Notes: generated from the sequence alone by a model not told the origin. Numbered from the stretch's first letter, positions 1 to 7,147 are shown. The stretch: DNA of 17,636 nt from Candidatus Zhuqueibacterota bacterium 4484_219 (GCA_002085035.1 MZGM01000081.1:1-17636); one strand, 5' to 3'. Numbers and translations are program-made.

Positions 1-2388
1 TCAGATAATTTTTCCTCTACCGCCGTAGCTATTGCCTCATTATTGGAGTTGTCTTCAGCACCTGGAGCTACCAATGTAACTATTGCTGGTCAGACGGTCT
101 CCATTGATTTGACCACCGATACTCTTTCAGATATTGCTAATGCAATCGACAGTCTTAGTGGAGTTTCGGCAACGGTAGACTCTACCACTGATGATGACGG
201 CAATACTGTTTACTATGTGGACATCAGTGGAACTACTTCCTTCTCTGATAATAACAACGTTCTACAAACCTTGGGCATCTTAAAAGGAGACCAAAGCGCA
301 GTCAACAAAATAGTAGTAGGTAGTGTAGCCAATACTACCGATGGCAGTACGCCAATAACTGAATCTACCAGATTTGATCAGATTTACAACGCTTCAGTCG
401 GAACTGGTGATACAATTACTATCCAGGGTCAGAAAAATGATGGCACCTCAATTACAACTACTACTTTCAATATTTATGAAGGTGGTCAGTACAAAACTCT
501 GTCTGATTTGTTAACAGAAATCGAGACTCTGTATGGCGGGGCGTCCGTTGTTGACGCCTATATCAGCGACGGCACTGATGGCAACACGGCTGGAACCATT
601 GTACTGAAAGATTTGACTGCAGGGGATAGTCAGCTTTCGTTAACTTTGATTGCCAATAACGAAGGTGGTGGCAATCTCGATTTTGGGACTATTTCTACTG
701 CTACCGAAGGCTATAACATGGAAGTTGTAGCAGGACAAGATGCTAAAATTACGGTAGATGGTATCACTTACACCGACAGTTCTAACTCCATTTCTGATAT
801 GATTCCAGGTGTCACCTTGAATTTAAAAAATGCCGACAGTTCTACCACCATCACACTTTCTGTCAATCGAGATATTGAAACAATTGAGGAAAAGATCACT
901 AACCTTGTCGATGCTTACAATGAAATCATAGATTTTATCAACCAGCAATTCGAGTACGATATTGAGAAACAAGAAGTTGGGGGAGTACTTTTTGGTGACG
1001 GTACACTTCGTTCGGTAAAATCAGATCTTTCTTCTTTGATCATCTCCAAAATTTCCAATGTGGAGGATGCCTACAGTACCCTGGCTTTAGTGGGAATTAA
1101 ATTGGACAATGAGGGTAAACTCTCAATAAATTCATCTACGCTTTCTACCGCTCTTCAAACTAATTTTAGTGAGGTACAAAAGCTGTTTACTGCTTTTGCA
1201 GAAACTACTAATACCAATGTTGATTATGTTTATCACACTCGCAATACCACCGAAGGAACTTACGAGATTAATATTACTCAGGTGGCAGAAAAAGCATCAG
1301 TGACAGGAACCGTGGATCTTTCCTCCGGACTCACTGGAAATGAAACTCTAACCATTACCGATAAATCTACTGGTAGAGTTGCTACAATCAATTTGACTGC
1401 CGGGCAGACAATTGATCAAATAGTTTCTGCTATTAACGATGAACTTGATACCGAGTATGCTCAACAATTACAGAGCTCAAATGGTTTGAGCAAAATCTCA
1501 AGCGGTTACATTACCAGCAGCACAACCTGGGGAGAAATCGATACCACGGGATTAGGTTCCAACGATATTACCAACGGTGATACCATCTCTTTTTCAGGAA
1601 CCGATCACAATGGTGATACCGTCAGCGGCTCCTACACCATTAGTGACAAAGACACTGATACAGTCCAAGGCTTATTAACAGCTATTGAAAATGCATTCAA
1701 TGGTAGCGTTGATGCCTACATCGATAGTTCAGGTAAGATTGTAATAACCGATACTCAGGTGGGTACCAGCAGTCTCTCACTCACTATAACCGAAAACAAT
1801 GAAGGTGGAGGTTCGTTAGATTTTGGCACAGTTGACACTGCAACCACCGGCCGATATCAGCTTCACATCGAAGCTTCAAAAGACGCTTCCAATCATTTAG
1901 TTTTAACCCACACTTACTATGGTTCAAACGAGGGTTTTACAATTTCGCAAACCCAAAATAATCTGGGCATAACAGACGGTGACTATGCAGGAGAGGACGT
2001 AGCCGGTACGATTAATGGAGAAACTGCTGATGGCCAAGGACAAGTACTGACCGGTGCCTCCGACACTACAGTAGAAGGGCTATCTATTAAGTACACCGGA
2101 AGCAGCACTGGAGATCAGGGTAGTATTACCTTAACCTACGGTATTGCAGAGAAATTGTACAACGAACTTTTCTATATTGTAGATACCTACGAAGGTTATG
2201 TTGCCGACAAACAGGAATCGTTGCAAGACAACATCGATCGCATCGAGAACCAAATCGATCTTATGGAGACTCGTTTGGAGCATAAACGTGATCGCTTGAT
2301 CTTAAAATATGTGACCCTGGAAACTACCATGGCTCGCCTAACAGCACAGGGGAATTGGTTATCAGCTCAAGTTAATAATTTACACTAA
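1..2388 (+). CDS. fliD: Flagellar filament cap protein FliD (hook-associated protein 2), 5' partial
   Basis: FliD forms the cap at the distal end of the flagellum and helps flagellin subunits fold into the filament. The frame is open from base 1, so the N-terminus lies outside the window; 795 codons remain, already longer than many complete FliD proteins. From codon ~240 there is a FliD_C-like start (ITVDGITYTDSSNSI, then DAYNEIIDFINQQF and GVLFGDGTLRSV). The C-terminal ~75 residues form the expected amphipathic helix ending TMARLTAQGNWLSAQVNNLH. A module of about 100 residues, each copy ending in NEGGGxLDFGT, occurs twice (bases 406-726 and 1576-1869). It resembles the flagellin/hook IN type of surface insertion and probably explains the large size. 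The protein is rich in Thr, Ser, Asp and Gly and lacks cysteine, as usual for exported axial proteins. Chaperone genes follow directly. Confidence 0.93.
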   Translation, partial: SDNFSSTAVAIASLLELSSAPGATNVTIAGQTVSIDLTTDTLSDIANAIDSLSGVSATVDSTTDDDGNTVYYVDISGTTSFSDNNNVLQTLGILKGDQSAVNKIVVGSVANTTDGSTPITESTRFDQIYNASVGTGDTITIQGQKNDGTSITTTTFNIYEGGQYKTLSDLLTEIETLYGGASVVDAYISDGTDGNTAGTIVLKDLTAGDSQLSLTLIANNEGGGNLDFGTISTATEGYNMEVVAGQDAKITVDGITYTDSSNSISDMIPGVTLNLKNADSSTTITLSVNRDIETIEEKITNLVDAYNEIIDFINQQFEYDIEKQEVGGVLFGDGTLRSVKSDLSSLIISKISNVEDAYSTLALVGIKLDNEGKLSINSSTLSTALQTNFSEVQKLFTAFAETTNTNVDYVYHTRNTTEGTYEINITQVAEKASVTGTVDLSSGLTGNETLTITDKSTGRVATINLTAGQTIDQIVSAINDELDTEYAQQLQSSNGLSKISSGYITSSTTWGEIDTTGLGSNDITNGDTISFSGTDHNGDTVSGSYTISDKDTDTVQGLLTAIENAFNGSVDAYIDSSGKIVITDTQVGTSSLSLTITENNEGGGSLDFGTVDTATTGRYQLHIEASKDASNHLVLTHTYYGSNEGFTISQTQNNLGITDGDYAGEDVAGTINGETADGQGQVLTGASDTTVEGLSIKYTGSSTGDQGSITLTYGIAEKLYNELFYIVDTYEGYVADKQESLQDNIDRIENQIDLMETRLEHKRDRLILKYVTLETTMARLTAQGNWLSAQVNNLH
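406..1869 (+). repeat. Duplicated ~100-residue module inside FliD
   Basis: Two diverged copies lie at 406-726 and 1576-1869. Each begins GDTI(T/S), runs through a DAYI(S/D) stretch and an SLSLT(L/I) strand, and ends in NEGGG(N/S)LDFGT followed by TAT. Copy 2 is about nine codons shorter. The DNA has drifted, so this is an old protein-level duplication and not a recent tandem repeat. The copies sit on either side of the first FliD_C segment, which suggests two surface-exposed domains. Confidence 0.75.
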
Positions 2389-2408
2389 CTAAAGCATCAC
2401 GTGTTTTA

Positions 2409-2858
2409 ATGAATTCTCATAGTAAAGAAACCTATCCTCAGTTGCTGCATAAACTTCAACAGCAAACTAAGTGGTACAAAACTCTGTTACAACTTGGCGA
2501 ACAGGAAACGCTTGCCCTGCGGAATGCAGATAATCAACAGTTACAAAAAATATCACAGGACACTCATAAAGCTCAAACTCGTATTGAGCAATTAGATAAA
2601 CAGATTAAAAAACTATTAAATTCCTATCCAGATAAAAATATTGTAAAACGCGATCAACAAATTAGCAGGTTAGTAAAGGGGATAGAAAATTTGCTCACTA
2701 CTCTAATTAAACGAAACGCTACGAATGTGAGGGTTGTACAAGATGAACTTAAACAGTTACGTGAGGAATTAAAACATTTAGCCATGGTAGAAAGAATCTC
2801 CAGGGGATACCAAAAGTTACCATCAGTAGACTCAAAATTTCTTGATTGCACCAGTTGA
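2409..2858 (+). CDS. FlgN/FliT-like flagellar export chaperone (first copy)
   Basis: A 149-residue, almost entirely helical, Gln/Lys/Leu-rich protein without signal peptide or membrane segment. The N-terminal pattern (LLHKLQQQTKWYKTLLQLGE, then a basic coiled-coil to ~residue 130, ending near ISRGYQKL) matches the general build of FlgN/FliT-type chaperones. These bind hook-associated proteins or the cap protein in the cytoplasm and deliver them to the type III export gate. It starts 20 bases after fliD and overlaps the region just before fliS, so it is surely in the same operon. I see no strong SD before the ATG; translation may be coupled to fliD. The family is weakly conserved, so FlgN versus FliT cannot be decided from sequence alone. 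Confidence 0.65.
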   Translation: MNSHSKETYPQLLHKLQQQTKWYKTLLQLGEQETLALRNADNQQLQKISQDTHKAQTRIEQLDKQIKKLLNSYPDKNIVKRDQQISRLVKGIENLLTTLIKRNATNVRVVQDELKQLREELKHLAMVERISRGYQKLPSVDSKFLDCTS

Positions 2859-2875
2859 AAAAGTGGAGGAACACA

Positions 2876-3304
2876 ATGTCACCAGGTCAGTACTACAACG
2901 AGTATCTTAATGTACAAGTTTCAACGTCAAACAAGGTTAAGCTCATTATCCTGTTGTATGAAAGGGCAGTTTTTCTTCTGCAAAATGCACGAGACCTTAA
3001 TGGTAAAGATCAAATTCGGCAACGATGTAAGAATATTGTAAAAGCCCAGGAGATTATTTTAGAATTGCTTAGCGCTTTAAATTTTCAGGCTGGTGAGGTA
3101 GCAAAATCATTGCATTCATTGTATGTCTATTTCTATAAGCGTCTCAATGATGCAATCTTCAAAAAAGATACTAAAGCATTAGATGAAATCATCCGCTTAC
3201 TCAATCTGTTGAAAGAAAGTTGGATAGAAATATCAAACCATCCCGATATTAGAAAAAAGAACACTGTACCCCAGCAAACTTCAATGGCATTGAGATCTGT
3301 TTGA
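2876..3304 (+). CDS. fliS: Flagellin export chaperone FliS
   Basis: FliS binds the C-terminus of flagellin in the cytoplasm, preventing premature polymerisation. The protein has 142 residues, close to the usual ~130. The N-terminus (QYYNEYLNVQVSTSNKVKLI, then ILLYERAVFLLQ) matches the family pattern of a short YxxxxV segment, a small polar turn and the LI-LYD-type helix. The later LHSLYVYFYKRLNDAIFKKD segment is the conserved (L/Y)xxxYxxxxLxxA helix. I chose the ATG at 2876 because GTGGAGGA (2864-2870 region) is a good SD five to six bases upstream; an upstream ATG at 2846 would overlap the previous gene and add non-conserved residues. The stop overlaps the start of the next gene (TGATG), which implies translational coupling. 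Confidence 0.92.
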   Translation: MSPGQYYNEYLNVQVSTSNKVKLIILLYERAVFLLQNARDLNGKDQIRQRCKNIVKAQEIILELLSALNFQAGEVAKSLHSLYVYFYKRLNDAIFKKDTKALDEIIRLLNLLKESWIEISNHPDIRKKNTVPQQTSMALRSV

Positions 3305-3708
3305 TGACAAAGGTAATAAATATGAGAAATTCTATCGGAAGATTAGTTGACACATTAAATAGCTATCATCGAGATTTGAATATTTTACTAAATATTTCAA
3401 ACGAACAAAACCTCCTTTTACAACAGAAAACAATTGATAGACTTTATAAATCAAAGTTGGAAAAAGAAAAGATGTTACACAAATTGCAGCACGAGAGTCA
3501 GAAGATTCAAAAATTTTACCAAACTTGGATTGAGATTGATTCTAAAATTTCTCCAGAACAACGGCTGCAAATATGGAGATTGCTGGATAGTATTTTACAA
3601 CTCACACATTCAGTGCTGACAATTGAGCAGGAAAATCAACGGCTAATTGAATCGACTAAAGATGAGTTACTATCACAAATTCAACAGTTCTATTTTGCAA
3701 AAAATTGA
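3304..3708 (+). CDS. FlgN/FliT-like helical protein (second chaperone-like gene)
   Basis: A 134-residue, helical, Gln/Leu/Lys-rich cytoplasmic protein. It has the layout expected of small flagellar chaperones: an N-terminal helix (LVDTLNSYHRDLNILLNIS), a QQKTIDRLYKSKLEKEKML segment recalling the DxxxLxxLxxxKE signature of FlgN/FliT, and a long final helix. Its ATG overlaps the fliS stop. A second ATG at 3322 has AAAGG about seven bases upstream and may be the real start. It sits between fliS and flgM, where flgN is often found. It resembles the protein at 2409-2858 in size and composition but not closely in sequence. Which one serves FlgK/FlgL and which serves FliD is unknown. Confidence 0.55.
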   Translation: MTKVINMRNSIGRLVDTLNSYHRDLNILLNISNEQNLLLQQKTIDRLYKSKLEKEKMLHKLQHESQKIQKFYQTWIEIDSKISPEQRLQIWRLLDSILQLTHSVLTIEQENQRLIESTKDELLSQIQQFYFAKN

Positions 3709-3709
3709 C

Positions 3710-3738
3710 TTGATTTTTCCATAAGAGATTTCTATATT
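3710..3738 (+). promoter_or_regulatory. Candidate sigma70-type promoter for flgM
   Basis: TTGATT (3710-3715), an exact 17-base spacer, and TATATT (3733-3738). The same -10 and spacer occur before two tRNA units and before the ymdB-like gene in this window. The -10 ends only 16 bases before the chosen ATG, so the predicted leader is about ten bases and would begin at or inside the ribosome site. A separate housekeeping promoter for flgM would let the anti-sigma factor be made independently of the upstream operon. Confidence 0.35.
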
Positions 3739-3754
3739 TAGAACGGTGAGCATA

Positions 3755-4201
3755 ATGAAAGTTGAACAGATAAAAAATCAAGAATACATTATCCAGAATG
3801 TAGCCAACCAAGTACAGAAAGCTCCTTCCCCAAAAGTGGAAAAGCGGGATAGTGTCTCCATATCGAAGGAGGGAAAGCAGCTAAATGAAAAATCCAGACT
3901 ATTAAAAACAGCGGTCCAGAAGTTTCAACAGCTTCCTGATGTTCGATTCGAAAAGATAGAAAAGGCAGTTAATAGAATTGCAGAGAATTTTTATGAACAT
4001 CCTGAAGTACAAAATAAAATAGTAGAAAATATTCTTCACGAGGCCAAAGAATTGCACACACTAGGAACAGAGCGGGAGGGAAAGACAACCTTTACTAAAA
4101 AAGTAGAAGTCGTTCGTCATAGAATCGCCACAGGGTTTTACAACAAGCCTGAAGTGATACAAAAGATAGCAGGAAGTTTACTTCGGGAAGTGGTAGAATA
4201 A
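3755..4201 (+). CDS. flgM: FlgM-like anti-sigma-28 factor with duplicated C-terminal helical motif
   Basis: FlgM holds the flagellar sigma factor FliA (sigma-28) inactive until the hook is complete and FlgM is exported. The 148-residue protein has the family layout: a disordered polar N-terminus, the DSVSIS motif (residues 32-37), then helices around PDVRFEKIEKAVNRIAENFY. It is about half as long again as typical FlgM (~100 residues). The motif RIA(x2)FY(x2)PEV(x2)KI occurs twice, in segments 67-99 and 116-148, which match at 15 of 33 positions. I chose ATG 3755 over GTG 3746 because GGTGAG at 3745-3750 makes an SD for the ATG. Its place at the end of a chaperone/cap gene set fits the role. 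Confidence 0.8.
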   Translation: MKVEQIKNQEYIIQNVANQVQKAPSPKVEKRDSVSISKEGKQLNEKSRLLKTAVQKFQQLPDVRFEKIEKAVNRIAENFYEHPEVQNKIVENILHEAKELHTLGTEREGKTTFTKKVEVVRHRIATGFYNKPEVIQKIAGSLLREVVE

Positions 4202-4231
4202 TATTTCCATCATTGTTAAGGAATATTTCTC

Positions 4232-4260
4232 TTGACAATGAATTTTATGATGGTTATATT
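4232..4260 (+). promoter_or_regulatory. Consensus sigma70 promoter for tRNA-Ala
   Basis: TTGACA (4232-4237), a 17-base spacer, and TATATT (4255-4260), near-perfect consensus. A start around 4267 gives a 12-base leader before the tRNA at 4279. This is the strongest promoter seen in the window, as expected for a stable RNA gene. Confidence 0.85.
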
Positions 4261-4278
4261 ATTATTCCTGATTAAAAC

Positions 4279-4354
4279 GGGGCCGTAGTTCAGTTGGGAG
4301 AACACTTGACTGGCAGTCAAGAGGTCACGGGTTCGAGCCCCGTCGGCTCCACCA
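4279..4354 (+). tRNA. tRNA-Ala(GGC)
   Basis: A full cloverleaf with the encoded CCA end. The acceptor arms GGGGCCG and CGGCTCC pair and contain the G3-U70 wobble that is the alanine identity element. The anticodon loop CTGGCAG gives anticodon GGC, reading GCC/GCU. The T-arm contains GGTTCGAGC. It is a single-gene unit, with its own promoter upstream and a terminator 12 bases downstream. Confidence 0.97.
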
Positions 4355-4365
4355 TAATTTTAGTG

Positions 4366-4393
4366 GCTGTAAATAGATTTACAGCTATTTTTG
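4366..4393 (+). terminator. Intrinsic terminator after tRNA-Ala
   Basis: GCTGTAAA (4366-4373), TAGA loop, TTTACAGC (4378-4385), followed by TATTTTTG. The eight-base stem is perfect. The hairpin also follows the minus-strand gene that ends at 4415, so it may serve from both sides, though the U-tract is clear only on the plus strand. Confidence 0.85.
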
Positions 4394-4414
4394 TTTGTGT
4401 CGGGAGGGTACCGG

Positions 4415-4615
4415 TTACTTTTTCTCATCAGGGGCCTTACTAAATTCTCCGATACTAATGAAGGCGTAAAGGTTTTTCCCGCATTTATTGGGACACTGAA
4501 AGTTTTCAAAAATCTTTTCAACATCAGTGTCCTTTTCAACAGTGTAATAGACAACCTTCCCACAGCCTTCGCAGGTAATGATTAACTTCTTATAAAAAAC
4601 CTGATATTTGTTCAT
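4415..4615 (-). CDS. Small zinc-ribbon-like protein, function unknown
   Basis: A 66-residue protein on the minus strand, the only likely minus-strand gene in the window. It has paired cysteines C15-E-G-C18 and C41-P-N-K-C45 (CX2C, 22 residues, CX3C) with GCGK and CGKN knuckle-like glycines, which suggests one structural zinc site between two beta hairpins. There is no signal peptide or membrane segment and the tail is charged (PDEKK). ATG 4615 is chosen because the minus strand reads GGAG followed by eight bases and then ATG. A longer reading from 4702 would add low-complexity Lys/Phe residues read from A/T runs. I do not recognise the family. It may bind nucleic acid or a protein partner, but no neighbour points to a role. 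Confidence 0.6.
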   Translation of the reverse strand: MNKYQVFYKKLIITCEGCGKVVYYTVEKDTDVEKIFENFQCPNKCGKNLYAFISIGEFSKAPDEKK

Positions 4616-4684
4616 AATAGCAACTCCATAAGTTAATTTACTATTCAATTTAATAGATTTTTTTTGATTTTCAAAAGGTTTTTT

Positions 4685-4834
4685 TTGGAACTTTTTCAGC
4701 ACAACTTCAAGTTATTACTTATCATTGCGTTAGTGTGTCTGGCATTTTATTTCTGGCATCGTGGACAGAAGAAAAGGCGCTGCTTAGGTAATAAGCGGCA
4801 ACAGATATTGACACGCTGGCGGAAGAGAAATTGA
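4685..4834 (+). CDS. Possible single-pass membrane microprotein
   Basis: A 49-codon frame opening with TTG. It encodes one clear hydrophobic segment (residues ~9-24, KLLLIIALVCLAFYFW) followed by a strongly basic tail (HRGQKKRRC ... RWRKRN), an N-out/C-in arrangement by the positive-inside rule. AAAGG lies about six bases before the TTG. It faces away from the zinc-ribbon gene, 69 bases apart, and ends 20 bases before the promoter of the tRNA cluster. No family is recognised. The TTG start and short length keep confidence modest; the well-formed transmembrane-plus-basic-tail pattern is the reason to list it. Confidence 0.4.
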   Translation: MELFQHNFKLLLIIALVCLAFYFWHRGQKKRRCLGNKRQQILTRWRKRN

Positions 4835-4854
4835 AAGTTCAAATCAAAAAATTC

Positions 4855-4883
4855 TTGCATTAGTAATAAAATTTATTTATATT
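4855..4883 (+). promoter_or_regulatory. Promoter of the Gly-Cys-Leu-Val tRNA operon
   Basis: TTGCAT (4855-4860), a 17-base spacer, and TATATT (4878-4883). The predicted start is near 4890, about nine bases before tRNA-Gly. The -10 and spacer are identical to those of the tRNA-Ala promoter. Confidence 0.7.
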
Positions 4884-4898
4884 TTTAGTGAGTTTTTT

Positions 4899-4971
4899 GC
4901 GGGAGTAGCTCAGTTGGTAGAGCTTCTCGTTGCCAACGAGAAGGTCGCGGGTTCGAGTCCCGTCTCCCGCT
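4899..4971 (+). tRNA. tRNA-Gly(GCC)
   Basis: Acceptor arms GCGGGAG and CTCCCGC pair perfectly. The anticodon loop TTGCCAA gives GCC, reading GGC/GGU. The discriminator is U and no CCA is encoded, so the CCA-adding enzyme must complete it. It is the first gene of a four-tRNA operon, ten bases before tRNA-Cys. Confidence 0.96.
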
Positions 4972-4981
4972 CTGTTTTTTA

Positions 4982-5054
4982 GGCGGCGTAGCCAAGAGGT
5001 TAAGGCGACGGTCTGCAAAACCGTTATTCAGCGGTTCGAATCCGCTCGCCGCCT
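4982..5054 (+). tRNA. tRNA-Cys(GCA)
   Basis: Acceptor arms GGCGGCG and CGCCGCC pair. The anticodon stem-loop GACGGTCTGCAAAACCGTT gives anticodon GCA. Discriminator U73 is the known identity base of tRNA-Cys. CCA is not encoded. Confidence 0.96.
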
Positions 5055-5064
5055 CTTAAATGAA

Positions 5065-5149
5065 GCCGAGGTGGCGGAACTGGTAGACGCAAGGGACTTA
5101 AAATCCCTTGTCCCTCTGGGACGTGCCGGTTCGATTCCGGCCCTCGGTA
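5065..5149 (+). tRNA. tRNA-Leu(UAA)
   Basis: A class II tRNA of 85 bases with a long variable arm (TGTCCCTCTGGGACG hairpin). The anticodon loop CTTAAAA gives UAA, reading UUA/UUG. Acceptor arms GCCGAGG and CCTCGGT close with a G-U pair at 1-72. The discriminator is A, as expected for leucine. CCA is not encoded. Confidence 0.96.
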
Positions 5150-5187
5150 CAATAAAACCGGCGGCGTTCTGTAACCGTTTGCCGTGA

Positions 5188-5264
5188 GGGCGGTTAGCTC
5201 AGGTGGTTAGAGTGCTTGCTTGACATGCAAGAGGTCACTGGTTCAAATCCAGTACCGCCCACCA
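5188..5264 (+). tRNA. tRNA-Val(GAC)
   Basis: Acceptor arms GGGCGGT and ACCGCCC pair. The anticodon loop TTGACAT gives GAC, reading GUC/GUU. The CCA end is encoded. It is separated from tRNA-Leu by a longer 38-base spacer. Last gene of the operon, followed by a terminator. Confidence 0.96.
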
Positions 5265-5289
5265 TAAATTTAAGATGGCTTTTTTGTTG

Positions 5290-5318
5290 AAAATCCTGTC
5301 CTTTGGGCAGGATTTTAT
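5290..5318 (+). terminator. Intrinsic terminator between tRNA operon and thrS
   Basis: AAAATCCTGTCC (5290-5301), loop TTT, GGGCAGGATTTT (5305-5316), then ATT. The twelve-pair stem has one G-U wobble. The A/T base of the stem supplies the U-tract. It occupies the space where an over-long thrS reading from 5275 would begin, so thrS is better started at 5332. It may also attenuate readthrough into thrS. Confidence 0.8.
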
Positions 5319-5331
5319 TGAATGTACTAAC

Positions 5332-7132
5332 ATGAGGAAAAATAAAATTAAACTTCAACTTCCCAACGGAAAAGAAGTCGAAATTTCAGAAGAAAAAAGA
5401 ATTCTGGAAATATTCCAAGAATATTTTCCTGAGGCAATACCAAACGCAATTGCTGCCCGATTTAATGGTGAGCTGGTTGATCTCAACAAAACCATTAATT
5501 GCGATGGTACAATAGAAGTTGTGAGTTTTGATGATGTTGCTGGAAGAGAGGTTTTTTGGCATAGCTCTGCCCATTTGATGGCACAAGCTATAAAGCAGCT
5601 TTATCCCAAAGCAAAGTTAGCTATTGGACCTCCGATAGAAAACGGATTTTATTACGATATTGATCTTGATCAGCCTCTTTCGCCGGAAGATTTAAAGAAA
5701 TTAGAGAAAATAATGAAACAACTATCGGAGGCACACTACCAGATTCGACGTGAAGAACTACCTCTCAAGCAGGCGAAAGAGTTATTTAAAAGTAGGGGAG
5801 AAGATTACAAGCTCGAACTTCTCGATGAAATAGAGGACAATGTTATTTCAGTCTATTGGCAAGGCGATTTTGTAGACCTTTGCCGCGGTCCTCATGTGCC
5901 AAATACAGGCTACATTCGCCATTTTAAGTTATTGAACATAGCGGGAGCGTATTGGCGTGGTGATGAACGCAATAAAATGTTGCAGCGCATCTATGGTATT
6001 TCTTTTCCACAAAAAGAACAACTGGAAGATTATCTGAACCGCCTGGAAGAAGCGAAAAAACGCGACCATCGTAGATTGGGTAAGGAATTAGATCTGTTCA
6101 GCATCAGCGATGACATTGGTAGTGGATTAATTTTGTGGCATCCAAAGGGCGCTTTTATTCGCAATCTGATTGAGACTTTTTGGAAAGAAGAACATTTAAA
6201 AGCGGGTTACGAGCTGCTTTACACTCCCCACATTGCTAAGCTGGATTTATGGCGTCAAAGTGGTCATGTAGATTTTTACCGTGAAAATATGTTTTTATCG
6301 CTACGAACGCTCGGGGGTGCTTCATGGGTTATTGCGAGTGCGCGGATTTACGCAGGACGATGCCCATATTTTTTGTCGTCCCGATCAGATTGAAGAAGAA
6401 ATTATCCGTTGTCTTGATTTTACCATGTTTTTCTTGAACACCTTTGGCTTTACTGATTTTGACGTTTACTTGAGCACACGTCCAGAGAAATTTGTGGGAA
6501 CAATAGAAAATTGGGATTTAGCTACAAAAGCACTCGAGGAAGCATTAAACACAAAAAAGCTTGCTTACAGTATCGATCCTGGTGAGGGAGTTTTTTATGG
6601 TCCCAAAATTGATATTAAGATAAAAGACGTGCTTAAACGTTCCTGGCAGTGTACTACCATTCAGGTCGATTTTAATGGCCCAGAGCGTTTTAACATGAGT
6701 TATGTAGGAGAAGATGGACAACAACATCCCCCTATTATGATTCATCGGGCGTTACTCGGTTCCATAGAGCGATTTTTTGGTGTTCTAATCGAACATTATG
6801 GGGGAGCATTTCCACTTTGGTTAGCTCCTTTGCAGGTGATGGTTATTCCTATTACTGAGAAACAATATGCCTACGCAAAGGATGTTGTTAATAAACTTAA
6901 AGAAGCTGGGATCAGGACAAAGTTAGATGACCGAAGTGAAAAAATAGGTTTCAAAATTCGAGAAGCAGAAACTCAAAAGATTCCCTATATGTTAGTTTTG
7001 GGGGAGAGGGAGGTTGCAGGCAATACTGTTGCGGTACGAAAGCGTCGAAGCGGTGATGTTGGTACTATGAGCATAGACGAATTTGTCTGCCAGGTAAAAA
7101 AAGAAATCGACACTAAATCTCTCACAACGTAA
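5332..7132 (+). pseudogene. thrS: Threonyl-tRNA synthetase, broken by an internal out-of-frame loss
   Basis: ThrRS charges tRNA-Thr. Frame 1 (5332-6393) gives the TGS domain (from residue ~5), the editing domain (HSSAHLMAQAI ... VDLCRGPHVPNTG) and the start of the catalytic core up to GHVDFYRENMF at 6294. After this, frame 1 reads nonsense to a stop at 6393. Frame 2 resumes from 6296 with YRYERSGVLHGLLRVRGFTQ, the normal motif 2 region, and runs intact through motif 3 and the anticodon-binding domain to 7132. About 44 residues normally between MF and RYERSG are missing, including the MNCPGH zinc-ligand cysteine. The two parts add to ~599 residues against ~640 in the family. Either the gene is dead or the assembly lost ~130 bases. 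I start at ATG 5332 because 5275 lies upstream of the terminator; no clear SD is seen. Confidence 0.9.
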
Positions 7133-7147
7133 GGAGGACAATCCATT
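7131..7147 (+). promoter_or_regulatory. infC ribosome binding site with AUU start codon
   Basis: A full-strength AAGGAGG overlaps the thrS stop codon, with a seven-base spacer to ATT. A strong SD paired with a start codon that IF3 discriminates against is the established arrangement for feedback control of infC. Confidence 0.85.

Noticed and set aside
4355..4898. Integrated element or attachment site next to tRNA-Ala
   Set aside because: No integrase, no repeated copy of the tRNA 3' end, and only two tiny frames lie in the interval.
4930..5187. 85-codon open frame across the tRNA cluster
   Set aside because: It runs through tRNA-Gly, -Cys and -Leu; the apparent protein is translated tRNA sequence.
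5150..5187. Extra small RNA in the 38-base spacer between tRNA-Leu and tRNA-Val
   Set aside because: Only a four-base CGGC/GCCG pairing can be drawn, too weak to support a separate element.
5275..5331. Longer thrS reading starting at 5275
   Set aside because: The extra codons run through a strong terminator hairpin (5290-5316) and do not match ThrRS; the TGS domain begins just after ATG 5332.
5265..5331. T-box or other tRNA-sensing leader before thrS
   Set aside because: Only 67 bases separate tRNA-Val from thrS and they hold a simple terminator; no specifier loop or T-box sequence is visible.
6281..6393. Programmed ribosomal frameshift in thrS
   Set aside because: About 44 conserved residues are absent in every frame, so shifting frame cannot yield a full enzyme.
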